DNA of 64,000 nucleotides from CAVVUF01 sp963751425 (GTDB taxonomy: Bacteria > Chloroflexota > Anaerolineae > Anaerolineales > UBA4823). This document shows positions 55,806-64,000 of this stretch, in pieces; within the stretch, counting starts at the first letter, position 1, and each line of letters begins with the position of its first letter. Position numbers and translations under genes: made by a program. A model generated the notes under the pieces. That model saw nothing but the letters and a program-made list of their open reading frames with translations, made no database searches and was not told the DNA's origin. Location of the stretch: contig CAVVUF010000002.1 of NCBI GenBank assembly GCA_963751425.1, positions 1,612,001 to 1,676,000 of the forward strand, read 5' to 3'.

Positions 55806-56501
55806 ATGGAAGTCACTCGTGTTGAGAATGTCACCCGTGTTTATAAGACTGGCCAGCTGGAAACGCAGGCCTTGCGAGGGGTCAGTATATCGATCGAAAA
55901 TGGTGAGTTTACCGCCCTGGTGGGTCCTTCAGGATCGGGCAAGACCACTCTTTTACAATTAATTGGCTGTTTGGACCAGCCCTCCAGTGGGAAGGTGTTC
56001 ATTAACGGCAAAGATGTCAGCACCCTCAACCGCAACCAGCGCGCCGATATGCGCCGCGGTACGATCGGTTTTATCTTTCAATTCTTCGCTCTCATCCCGA
56101 CCCTGTCGGCCTATGAGAACGTAGAAATGCCGCTGCTGCTAACGGGCACAGGCGCTGCCGAGCGCCGCCAGCGTGTCACGGAGCTCCTGGAAGCAGTTGG
56201 CCTGGCGGACCGCGCCCATCACCGCCCCGACCAGCTCAGCGGTGGTGAGCAGCAGCGCGTGGCGGTGGCGCGCTCTCTGGCTACCAAACCGGCTCTCATT
56301 CTGGCGGACGAGCCCACGGCGAACCTGGATACCCCGAACGGGAAAGCGGTCATGGAGACCATGACGCGCCTCAACCAGGAGACGGGTGTGACCTTTGTGT
56401 TTGCCACGCATGACCCGCGCGTCATCCAGTATGCGCGGCGCACCATCACCCTGCGAGATGGTGTGGTGGTGGAGAATCATACTGGCGAGGCTACCGTTTA
56501 G
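55806..56501 (+). CDS. ABC transporter ATPase, MacB/LolD type
   Basis: 231 residues. Walker A VGPSGSGKTTLLQLIGCLD, Q-loop IGFIFQFFALIPTLSAYENV, signature LSGGEQQRVAVARSLATKPA, Walker B LILADEPTANLDTPNG and H-loop FATHDPRVIQYARR. The LDxPxxGxxxI and PxxSAxxNV features match the LolD/MacB class. Energises the two permeases upstream; followed by the adaptor lipoprotein at 56590. Confidence 0.95.
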   Translation: MEVTRVENVTRVYKTGQLETQALRGVSISIENGEFTALVGPSGSGKTTLLQLIGCLDQPSSGKVFINGKDVSTLNRNQRADMRRGTIGFIFQFFALIPTLSAYENVEMPLLLTGTGAAERRQRVTELLEAVGLADRAHHRPDQLSGGEQQRVAVARSLATKPALILADEPTANLDTPNGKAVMETMTRLNQETGVTFVFATHDPRVIQYARRTITLRDGVVVENHTGEATV

Positions 56502-56589
56502 CCGAAATAAAATTAATACAAAGGTGCAAAGGTTCTAAGATGCAAAGGATGCTTAGAACCTTTACCACCTGTTTGAGAATGAGGTATTA

Positions 56590-57966
56590 ATGAAAAGAAG
56601 GCTCGTTTTATCAATATTTGTATTGTTGGTTGTGGTTCTGTCAGCCTGCAGCGGAAAGGTAGGCAGCACCCCTACTCCACTGCCGACCCTCATGTTAGAG
56701 CAGGGCAGTGCTGCGACCAGCCAGCCCCAGGCGCAAACATCCGGTGGTGCGATAGCCGCTTCTGCAACGGTGACCTCGGCACAGCAGGTCAAACTGGCAT
56801 TCGGTTCGCCTGGGAAGGTGCAGACGATCACGGCTGCACTCGGCGAGGCTGTCAAGTCCGGGCAGGTGTTAGCTTCATTGGACGACACCAAGCTGAAAGC
56901 GGCCGTGGCGCAGGCGGAAGCCAACCTGGCGGCAGCCCAGGCTAGCTACGACCTGGCGGCTGCCACGCTCCCCGCCCAGCACACAGCCAATATAGCCTCA
57001 GCCAGCCTGGCGCTGCAGCAGGCGCAGAATGCGCTCACGGATCTGCAAGAAAATGCCCCTCTGGCCGCTGCCGAAGCGCAGTCCAGTATAGCTACGGCCC
57101 AAAAGGCATTGGATGAGGCTCAACGTGTGCGCACCAACCTGAATTACCCGCGCGCTAATCAGACCACCATCGAGGGCGCCAAGGCAGCCTATGAACTAAA
57201 GCAAGATGATCTAGAAGAGGCCAACCAGGCGTACAATAACGTCAGAGATTTGCCAGCCGACAACCCTGAAAGAGCCAGGGCTCTCCTCAATCTGACCGAT
57301 GCGCAAAAAGCGCGCGATAAAGCCCTGATCACCCTGAATTGGTATCAAGGCAAAAACAGCGCGCAGGATCTGGCTGAAGCCGATGCAGCCCTGGCGCTGG
57401 CTAAGGAGCAGCTGGCGGCAGCCGAAAGGCAGTGGGCAGATGTGAAGGATGGACCGGCTGCCAAGGACCTGGCGCTGGCTACAGAAAAGGTGACCCAGGC
57501 GCAGGCGCTCCTCGATGTCGCCAACGCCCAATCAGCGGAAGCGCAGCTCGAGCAGTCTCGAGCGCAGCTCGATGCGGCGCGCGCCAGCCTGGACCTGGCG
57601 AAGGCCTCCCTGGCAGACAGCACCCTGGTAGCGCCCTTCGATGGTGTGGTGGCTGCGCGTGAGGTTCAGCCGAATGAATTTATCAATGCCGGGCAGCCCG
57701 TGCTGATCCTGGCGGATATGAGTCAACTGCGCGTGGAGACGACTGATTTGAGCGAGAAGGATGTGTCCGAAGTGAGTATTGGGCAGGCAGCGACGATTTA
57801 TGTCAAAGCGCTCAACCTGAACATGACGGGGAAAGTGATTGAGATGTCGCCCCTGGCAGATACCCTCGGTGGGGATGTGGTCTATAAGACGGTAATCTCT
57901 CTGGATGAAGTTCCGTCAGGCTTGCTGCTGGGCATGAGCGCGGAAGTGAGGTTCGCACAGCCGTAG
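56590..57966 (+). CDS. Periplasmic-adaptor lipoprotein, HlyD/MacA family
   Basis: 458 residues. Lipobox VLSAC (Cys20), a spacer, a barrel-sandwich half (VKLAFGSPGKVQTITAALGE, VKSGQVLASLDDTKLKAAVA), a long Ala/Leu/Gln-rich coiled coil (~100-330), then SLADSTLVAPFDGVVAAREV, the beta-barrel LVETTDLSEKDVSEV-like stretch and ALNLNMTGKVIEMSPLAD. Links the ABC exporter to extracytoplasmic partners; Chloroflexota lack a classical outer membrane, so its partner is unclear. Last gene of the TetR operon. Confidence 0.9.
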   Translation: MKRRLVLSIFVLLVVVLSACSGKVGSTPTPLPTLMLEQGSAATSQPQAQTSGGAIAASATVTSAQQVKLAFGSPGKVQTITAALGEAVKSGQVLASLDDTKLKAAVAQAEANLAAAQASYDLAAATLPAQHTANIASASLALQQAQNALTDLQENAPLAAAEAQSSIATAQKALDEAQRVRTNLNYPRANQTTIEGAKAAYELKQDDLEEANQAYNNVRDLPADNPERARALLNLTDAQKARDKALITLNWYQGKNSAQDLAEADAALALAKEQLAAAERQWADVKDGPAAKDLALATEKVTQAQALLDVANAQSAEAQLEQSRAQLDAARASLDLAKASLADSTLVAPFDGVVAAREVQPNEFINAGQPVLILADMSQLRVETTDLSEKDVSEVSIGQAATIYVKALNLNMTGKVIEMSPLADTLGGDVVYKTVISLDEVPSGLLLGMSAEVRFAQP

Positions 57967-58005
57967 CAGAGCGATCTTAATGAAATCAAGGAGAGCCAGA
58001 TATTG

Positions 58006-58030
58006 TAGGGGCGGGGTTTACCCGCCCCTA
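58006..58030. terminator. GC-rich bidirectional hairpin between convergent operons
   Basis: TAGGGGCGGG-GTTTA-CCCGCCCCTA, a perfect 10-bp stem between two converging transcripts. No T-run, but GC content is high. The sequence TGTAGGGGCGGGGTTTACCC is a word that may be dispersed in related genomes. Confidence 0.6.
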
Positions 58031-58052
58031 ATCGCCTCTCCGCGTTGTTTCT

Positions 58053-59259
58053 TTATACTTCGGTTTTCCTAAAGCGCCAAACGGCCAGCAGGAAGAAGCC
58101 CAGCGCATAGGCCAGCAGGATGGCGACGGACTTCCAGACAGATGCCAGACCCTGCCCGCGGATGAGAATGTTTTGGAAGCCGGTCATCGCCCAGGCGGAT
58201 GGCATCAGCCGGCTGACGGCGCTAAAACCACCGCTGGTGGCTTCGAGAGGGAACCACACCCCGCCCAGGGCTGAGAAGATGAACATCGCCATCAGCGAGA
58301 AGACCACCACCTGCAAGTCATCCTTGACCAGCACGCCGATGAGCAGTCCCATCGAGGCGATCCACAGGCCGAGCGCCACTGCCACGAGCAGTACGGCGAT
58401 TGGCTGGCGGGCATAGTTCACGCCCAGGGCGAGCTGCCCGAAGAGGATCAGCAAGAGCTCCTGCACCAAGACTACGCTGAACATCGCCAAAAGGTGCCCG
58501 GCGATGATCTGCCAGGAGTGCAGCGAGGTGGTCATCATGCGCTGCAGGGTGTGTGACTTGCGCTCTGTGACCAGGATTTGACCGGAAGTGGTCAGCCCAA
58601 AAATTACGAACATCACGATGATGCCCGGGGAGGCCTGGTTGTAAGGATTATCGCCGTACCAGGCGGGCACTTCTTTCGCAACCGCCATTTCCACTTTCAC
58701 CAGGGCAGCGCTGCTGGCTTTTGACCAGGCCTGGGAGGCGGCCTTGAAGCCAGCCAGCTCTTCAGAGGCATCTCCAGGCTTATCGACCATCTCGGCGCCG
58801 AGCTGCCCGATCTCGACTGAGCTCATCAGCCGGGTGACGACCGGGCGCAGGAGTTGGAAAATAGATTGGCCGTTCGTCGAAGCCGGATCGGCAACCAGGG
58901 TAAGCTGCGCCGATATCTTCAAAGCTGAACTGCTAAAGTCCGCAGGGACACCAGTACTGCCGCCACATCGCCGCTGGCGCACGGAATTATCCACATCTTC
59001 CAACTTCAGCTCGACCAGGCGGAGAGAGTCGAGTTGGATAGGGTTTCATAAAGCTGCTGCGTGATGGGGCCATTCGGGATCCTGGTTCACCCAACCCAGA
59101 ACCAGGCGCGGGTCGGCTCCTGGTTGGCTCAGTGCCGCTCTTGTAGGCAAAGCCCATGAAGAGGGTGAAGGCGATGGGCATCCCGATCAGGAACACCAGG
59201 GAGAGTTTATCACGGAAGATTTGAGAAAGATCTTTCAGGGCGATATCGAAAATGCGCAT
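58053..59259 (-). CDS. ABC-2 permease with extracytoplasmic domain (several frameshifts)
   Basis: About 400 residues. From ATG 59259 (AGAGGT upstream): RIFDIALKDLSQIFRDKLSL, helix LVFLIGMPIAFTLFMGFAYK, then a soluble region that is read in pieces (about five single-base breaks between 58960 and 59140: WVNQDP, PITQQLYETLS, LVELKLEDVDNSVRQ). After GVPADFSSSALKISAQLTLV the frame is steady through the ABC2 membrane core (SPGIIVMFVIFGLTTSGQIL, TERKSHTLQRMMTTSLHSWQ, AVALGLWIASMGLLIGVLVK, LEATSGGFSAVSRLMPSAWA) to FRKTEV. The break density here suggests local low-quality sequence. Confidence 0.82.
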
Positions 59260-59272
59260 AGGATTACCTCTT

Positions 59273-60536
59273 TTATGCATAACGTTTGCGGAACAGGGTT
59301 GCCCCGATGGCAAACATCACCACACCCATCCCCAGCAAGACAAAGAAGGGCAGGAGCAGCTGGCTGGGAGGCTGGCCGGCTAAGGAAAGCTCCCAGGCTT
59401 TGAGCGCCCAGCCCTGCGGTGTGAACTTGGCAATGGCGTTAAAGGAGGCGGGCATATCGATGTTGGCGGTGAACAGCCCGCTGAGCATACCCAGGGCGGT
59501 CAGCACGCCTCCGAAGACGAAACCGGCCTGCTTGCTCGATTTCAAGAAGGAAACCAGGAGTACTGCGAGCCCGACCGCGGCACTGATCTGCCCCGCCAGA
59601 CTGAGCAAGACTGAACCTGGCTGCCCCCAATCGATGCTGAATAGGAAGTGCCCAATGATCGTCAGCACGAGCCCCTGGAGGAGGACGATCAGGAATACGT
59701 ACAGGAACTTGCCTGCCAGGATGGCGGTGCGCCGGGTGGGGGTGGTGAAGAGGCGGCTGAGGGTGCCTTCCTCATCCTCCTGCAGGATGGTCATCATCGC
59801 ATACGCGCCGGTGAAAAAGGAGAAGAAGATCAGCTGACCGGCCATCACCGCTCCCATCATGGACTGTAAGGAATCATTGCTTTGGGTGGGGGAGGTGATG
59901 ACGAGGGCGGCTTTTTCGGGGGTATGGAAACAGCGCTCGCTGGAAATCCGCGTACCAGGCTGCATATTTTTCCAGAACGACTGGGAGCTTGGCAGGGTCA
60001 AGCTCCATCCCATTAGCTTGCTGGCGGGCATTGATCACCTGGTAAGCAATCCCGCCTCCCGCCACACCATCCAGTAAAGAGGTCAGCATCTCTTTCACGA
60101 CCCCGGGAGCAATGGACAGGGTGGGATCCTGGATGATCAGGATGGGTATGTCGGTTTGACCAGCCAGGAGTTTCTCGCTGAACCCGGCAGGGATGATGAC
60201 CGCTGCGCCGATCTCCTGGTTATCCACTGCAAGTCGCGCCGCGGCTTCATCGGGGTAGTCGCTGGCAGTGATCCAGGATTTCACACTGTCATCGAAAAAC
60301 ATGTCGCGGATGTTCTTGCCGATCGGCGCTTCAAGGGGTGAATCTGCGGGGAGTGTATCTAAATTCACGACGCCAACCTTGATCACCAGCTGGCTCACAT
60401 CCCCGCTGACCAGGCTGCCAAAGGCGAAATAGATCAGCCCGGTTAATAGCAGCGGAGCAGCAAAAGCCATTCCGACTAGGAAGAAATTGCGCGTGGAGCG
60501 CACCAAATCTTTAAGAGCAATGTCGAGGATTTTCAT
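59273..60536 (-). CDS. ABC-2 permease, YhgE/Pip-like ectodomain (one frameshift)
   Basis: About 420 residues. ILDIALKDLVRSTRNFFLVG from ATG 60536, helix MAFAAPLLLTGLIYFAFGSL, ectodomain with VVNLDTLPADSPLEAPIG and GAAVIIPAGFSEKLLAGQTD, then after a one-base break near 59930 the membrane core: GQLIFFSFFTGAYAMMTILQ, EEGTLSRLFTTPTRRTAILA, LVLTIIGHFLFSIDWGQ, GVLTALGMLSGLFTANIDMP, ending TLFRKRYA. Pairs with the permease at 58053 and the ATPase at 60548 as an exporter, 14 nt and 11 nt apart. Confidence 0.86.
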
Positions 60537-60547
60537 GATCGTCTCCT

Positions 60548-61487
60548 TCAGTCGCGCAGCGCCCGGCCGGTGAGGTGCATGAAGACCGCTTCCAGGTTGG
60601 GTTCCTGGATATCGACGGCGGTGATGCGCACCCCGGCAGCATTGGCAGCCTCGAAGAGGCGCGGCAGCACACGGTTGCTGTCGTCGACCAGCACGGTCAC
60701 CTTGCCATCTTCGCTATTTGCATGCGAGACGCCCTCCACCCGCTTCCAGCTTTCGGCGATCTGCCCGCCTTCCACGTTCAGCGAAAGGTCGATGGTGGTT
60801 TGCTCGCCGACCAACTGAATGAGTTCGGCGTGTGTTCCGTAGGCGATAACCTTGCCCTGGTCCATGATGGCGATATGGTTCGAAAGCTCAGCGGCTTCTT
60901 CCATGTAGTGCGTGGTGTAGAGCACGGTCATGCCCTGGCGGTTGAGCTCTTTAACGTTATCCAGGATGTGGCGGCGGCTCTGCGGGTCGATGCCCACCGT
61001 GGGCTCATCCATGATGATCACAGAGGGCTTGTGCAGCAGGGCTGCGCCGATGTTGACACGGCGCTTCATCCCGCCGGAATACTTCCGAACCAGGTCTTTC
61101 TGGCGATCAGCCAGCCCGATGATTTCAAGCACTTCATTGACCCGCTGGTTCAAAGCCGCGCCGCGCAAACCGTACATTTTGCCCCAGAAGAGCAGGTTCT
61201 CACGCGCCGAAAGGTCAGGGTAGAGTGCAATCTCCTGCGGCACAACGCCCAGGCAGGCTTTGGCAGCTTCTGGCATCACTGCGGATGGAGTGTCCCATGA
61301 TTGCAGCTTCGCCCTGGGTGGGCTCGAGCAGGCCGGAGAGCATCGAGATGGTGGTTGATTTACCAGCCCCGTTCGGTCCGAGCAGGCTGAGCACTTCACC
61401 CTCTTCGGCAGAAAAACTGGCTCCCTGCACAGCCTGCAGGTTGCCGAAGGTTTTGTAGATGGATTGAACTTCGATGGCGTTTTTCAT
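60548..61487 (-). CDS. ABC-2 type transporter ATPase (one frameshift)
   Basis: About 312 residues from ATG 61487 with AAGGAG just upstream. Walker A LLGPNGAGKSTTISMLSGLL, Q-loop LGVVPQEIALYPDLSARENL, signature KYSGGMKRRVNIGAALLH, Walker B VIIMDEPTVGIDPQSRRHIL, H-loop YTTHYMEEAAELSNHIAIMD; a DUF4162-like tail. One extra base near 61260 (GTGATGCCAGAAG, expected GATCCAG or GATGCAG) separates SIRSD from EAAKACLGVVPQ. First gene of the minus-strand ABC-2 operon. Confidence 0.9.
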
Positions 61488-61527
61488 TTTTTCTCCTTGT
61501 CGATATTTTGTGATAGAAGTTCTGTGG

Positions 61528-62034
61528 TTAAGAAGAAAGCTCACGGATGAACACGGGTTTCACGGATGACTTCCTTCTCCGGCAGGAATAGGAAAGCGCC
61601 CGAAGAATCATCACGGCCAGAGGGATGAAGGTGAAAGCCAGAATAAATCCTTGCAGGAACAAGCCCCGCATGAGCTCGGGACCGATGGTTATCCCGTACA
61701 GGTAGAACCAGGAATTGAGCTGGGTGACGACTGTCACCACGGTGTAGAATGCAAGCGACAAAGTGAGGATCAACTTCCAGCCAACCCAGCGTGAGCTGTA
61801 GATTGCCAGTGTGATGACCAGCACGGTAGTGGTGCATACGATCAGGTAACCAACCAAGAAGGAGAAAGGTCCAGGTTCTGGCGTGATGTCTGGCAGAAAG
61901 GGCACCAACAGCTGCCCACTTAGGGTGAAGATGATCATATACAAAAGGATCAAAACGATCAAGCGGAGAAAAATACGGATCGACTTTTTATAACCCTGGA
62001 TTACAGGAGTGTGGGAAATGGCTGCTGCGTTCAT
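61528..62034 (-). CDS. Four-helix membrane protein
   Basis: 168 residues from ATG 62034, chosen because AGGAGG sits 5-6 nt ahead. Spans: RIFLRLIVLILLYMIIFTLS, FSFLVGYLIVCTTTVLVITL, LILTLSLAFYTVVTVVT, LMRGLFLQGFILAFTFIPLA. The last residues SSVKPVFIRELSS are read from the dispersed repeat (TCATCCGTGAGC on this strand). No family recognised. It follows the small protein at 61988-62296 and the LuxR gene, probably in one transcript. Confidence 0.7.
   Translation of the reverse strand: MNAAAISHTPVIQGYKKSIRIFLRLIVLILLYMIIFTLSGQLLVPFLPDITPEPGPFSFLVGYLIVCTTTVLVITLAIYSSRWVGWKLILTLSLAFYTVVTVVTQLNSWFYLYGITIGPELMRGLFLQGFILAFTFIPLAVMILRALSYSCRRRKSSVKPVFIRELSS
61537..61572 (+). repeat. Dispersed repeat, copy 9, overlapping a coding end
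   Basis: AAGCTCACGGATGAACACGG then GTTTCACGGATGAC, in plus orientation, forming the C-terminal codons of the minus-strand gene above. Confidence 0.7.
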
Positions 62035-62296
62035 TTTCCTCCTGATCGACATGGTCTGGCAAGTAGGTTACCGAAATCAAAGCAACACCCAGGTCACGGA
62101 TGAAGCTCAACAGACCGAATAATGCGGCCTGGTCTTTGACTGTCCCGGTGATAGTGGTGACTGCAGCAGGGCTTTGCCCTTCTGCAATCACATCCAGGTC
62201 AGATAACCAGTCAGACCAATCTGCAGAAATTTGACCTTGCAGGCGGACTTGGTAGCGAGCTGGAAGGGTGGGATGAATTTTATCGGTGGGTTCCAT
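61988..62296 (-). CDS. Small conserved protein beside the LuxR regulator
   Basis: 102 residues as read, from ATG 62296. RYQVRLQGQISADWSDWLSD, VTTITGTVKDQAALFGLLSF and IRDLGVALISVTYL make a compact alpha/beta protein; I recall similar short proteins next to MalT- and BTAD-type regulators in Chloroflexota (memory). It overlaps the next gene by ~47 bp, and one more A in GGAAAATGAAC would end it at VDQEEK-stop with an ATGA overlap, so the tail ENERSSHFPHSCNPGL is probably spurious. Confidence 0.6.
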   Translation of the reverse strand: MEPTDKIHPTLPARYQVRLQGQISADWSDWLSDLDVIAEGQSPAAVTTITGTVKDQAALFGLLSFIRDLGVALISVTYLPDHVDQEENERSSHFPHSCNPGL

Positions 62297-62374
62297 ACTT
62301 GTAGTATAGACCCCTGCAGGTTGAGCGGCATCACCCAAAAGGTGGATTGGCTGGGTGGATTTCTCAGTGGAGTA

Positions 62375-64000
62375 TTACTGCCGAGGGAGTAATCCCCATT
62401 CTTTGAGGTGGGCAATGGCTTGCATGCGGTTGGAGACACCGAGCTTGTTGAAAATATTGTTAATATGCGTTTTGACCGTTGCCAACGAGATGAACAGGCG
62501 GTCTGCAATTTCCTGGTTGGATAAGCCTTCAGCAATCAATAGGATCACTTCACGTTCGCGCTCGCTGAGCAAGGCAGCCTGAGAGGCAGAGGAAAAAGCC
62601 TTTTGAGCTGCACCAACCTGGGGAGGAAAGGCTGCCAGGATCTGATCGGCATACGGGACCCCTTCCAGGCGGGACAGCAGGAGGCGCATCGGTTCACCTT
62701 CATCCACGAAGCTGCTGAGATAACCTTCGGGCTCTGCCAGGTGTACGGCTTTGGCAAGCTCCGCTAGCGCCTCGGGGATATTCCTGAGCAGGGCGCAGGT
62801 TTTTACCAGCACCAGCTTGCCCTGCAGGACGGTGTGCAGGCGCCCACACGCTTCTGCGGTTTGGATGACTCTTCCGGCCAGGGCGAGCGCATCATCCCCT
62901 CTGCCCAACACGCTCATCAGCCTGGCTGCATCCAACAGCACCAGCTCATTGAACGGCAGCGGAAGGGTTTGTGGTGTGATTCCACTGGTCTCCAGCCAGG
63001 CCGCCGCGGGTTCTGTCTTGCCATCTTGCGCCAGCCATAAAGCGCGGCAGCGCTTTGACCGGGATGAGCATGGCAGCATCGGGAGGTTCTTTGAGATCTT
63101 CCAGGCAGACCAAGGCTTCTATAAAATGACCCTGGCGGCGTTGGAGACGCGCCAGGCCGGTTTGATTAATCAGAATGACTTCCCAAAGGTTCCAAAGCCT
63201 GGCCAGCGCCAACCCTTCTTTGAAATGCTGCTCAGCCGCTGGAAGGTTACCCCATTCATAATTCAGGGCACCCAGCCCGGCGTGTGCCAGGCTGGCATGC
63301 GGCGATTGCCCCCCAGCCGCCTGGAGCCCAAGGGCCTGCGCATAGGTTTGGTGCGCGGCTTGGAGCTTTCCCTGGGCAAGCTGGATGTTCGCCAAGTGTC
63401 CTGTGCCAAGGTGCAGGAGGTGGAAATTATTATCCTGGCGTGAAAGGGTGATTGTCTCGCTAAAGTAGCTGGCTGCGGATTTAGCTTCCCCGTCTATCTC
63501 TGCATGCAGCCCAAGATCGAAAAACAGCACAGGCTTGAGGCTGGCAGCAGAATTGAACAAGCAGAATTGGTCGTCTGGCAAGCTGGTGAGCTGCTGCTGG
63601 ATGGCAACCAGAAGCTTCTGTTTTTCAGCGGTAAAAGGTTCATAGGGCCCTTGCTGACGAACAATGAGCACTTCCAAAAGTGCAGCCCTAACGGCTGGCT
63701 CGAGGGCAGGCTCATCGACGGCAGCCGTGGCTTTCAACCCATAATGCCGTTCGATATTTTCTAACCAAGGGTCAGGAGATTGATTAGTAGCCAGGGTTGC
63801 CCAGGCAATGGCCATGTTGAGATCAGGGTGGATTTCCTGGATGTCTGTTGGCAGACCATTCGCAAAATCAACGAGCTGCGGCAGCTCGCCCTGAATAAAG
63901 AACAAGACAGAAAACTTCTTCAGCAAAGCAGCCACTTGTGTTTCATCGGGTATCTGCCGCGCGTGCTGGATGGCAGCATAAACCTCCCCATGCTCTTCGC
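62375..64000 (-). CDS. MalT/LuxR (LAL-type) regulator, 5' part outside window (one frameshift)
   Basis: C-terminal ~540 residues of a large ATP-dependent LuxR regulator; the NTPase domain lies beyond the right edge. TPR-like helices run from HGEVYAAIQHARQIPDETQV through YAQALGLQAAGGQSPHASLA and HFIEALVCLEDLKEPPDAAM, then after a one-base break near 63045 LWLAQDGKTEPAAAWLETSG and LAKAVHLAEPEGYLSSFVDE. The LuxR HTH is complete: LSEREREVILLIAEGLSNQE, IADRLFISLATVKTHINNIF, NKLGVSNRMQAIAHLKEWGL. Probable regulator of the ABC-2 export operon downstream; inducer unknown. Confidence 0.88.

Noticed and set aside
60575..61300. Plus-strand frame of 241 codons opposite the ABC-2 ATPase
   Set aside because: Antisense to Walker, Q-loop and signature motifs of the real gene.
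3767..63060. Programmed ribosomal frameshifting as explanation of the split genes
   Set aside because: Breaks need both insertions and deletions, occur in unrelated genes, and lack a shared slippery heptamer plus downstream structure. Sequence error is simpler.
1..64000. tRNA, rRNA or CRISPR array
   Set aside because: No T-arm-like GGTTCGAATCC with acceptor pairing, no rRNA-like stretch, and no regularly spaced direct repeats of CRISPR size were found by reading.

Overview
The window reads as a piece of an Anaerolineae-like Chloroflexota genome, most likely an environmental or metagenome-assembled sequence. This is inference from gene content: coenzyme F420 genes, BTAD/AfsR-like and MalT/LuxR-like giant regulators, xanthine-dehydrogenase-type molybdoenzymes, lipoproteins with Thr/Pro-rich linkers, a GH3 lipoprotein, and many dispersed intergenic repeats. 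No rRNA, tRNA, CRISPR, integrase or transposase was seen.

Layout. 0-4.8 kb: F420 cluster (cofE cut by the window edge, a 2H phosphoesterase, a PPOX-type F420 enzyme, cofD, cofC, an LLM-class F420 oxidoreductase). 4.9-8.8 kb, minus strand: an RluE-like pseudouridine synthase and a BTAD/NB-ARC/TPR regulator. 8.8-16.1 kb: exported proteins. A ~700 bp block carrying a promoter and a small secreted protein occurs twice, each copy followed by an Asp-box propeller gene, with a subtilase and an NTF2-like lipoprotein between. Both promoters carry 11-bp-spaced heptamers in the classical SARP arrangement next to the BTAD regulator. 17-31 kb: thioesterase, xanthine-dehydrogenase FAD subunit, M16C peptidase, fused 2Fe-2S/Mo subunit, class III cyclase-ATPase, family II pyrophosphatase, XdhC, flavodoxin-like reductase, cytidylate-kinase-like protein. 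31-38 kb: amino-acid ABC transporter whose binding protein has two almost identical domains, small stress-type genes, and a second molybdoenzyme subunit with FAD and 2Fe-2S domains fused. 38-43 kb, minus strand: rRNA methylase, GNAT, SAM methyltransferase, class III aminotransferase. 43-52 kb: secreted metzincin-like protease, small membrane proteins, Crp/Fnr regulator, MFS exporter, GH3 glycosidase. 52-58 kb: TetR-controlled MacAB/LolCDE-like export operon. 58-64 kb, minus strand: two ABC-2 permeases, an ATPase, a membrane protein, a small protein and a MalT/LuxR regulator running off the window.

Data quality dominates interpretation. About half of the larger genes need single-base corrections to read through, while both sides of each break keep intact conserved motifs. 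I treat these as one gene with a probable sequence error, not as pseudogenes, and give the outer coordinates. The approximate number is about thirty breaks in 64 kb, several in homopolymers.

How the parts fit: the F420 genes make and use the deazaflavin cofactor; the two xanthine-dehydrogenase-like sets with XdhC point to purine, heterocycle or aldehyde oxidation; the cyclase and pyrophosphatase overlap ATGA and may be chemically coupled; the secreted propeller/protease block appears to be a regulated, amplifiable surface module; the two export systems at the right end are placed under different regulator families.
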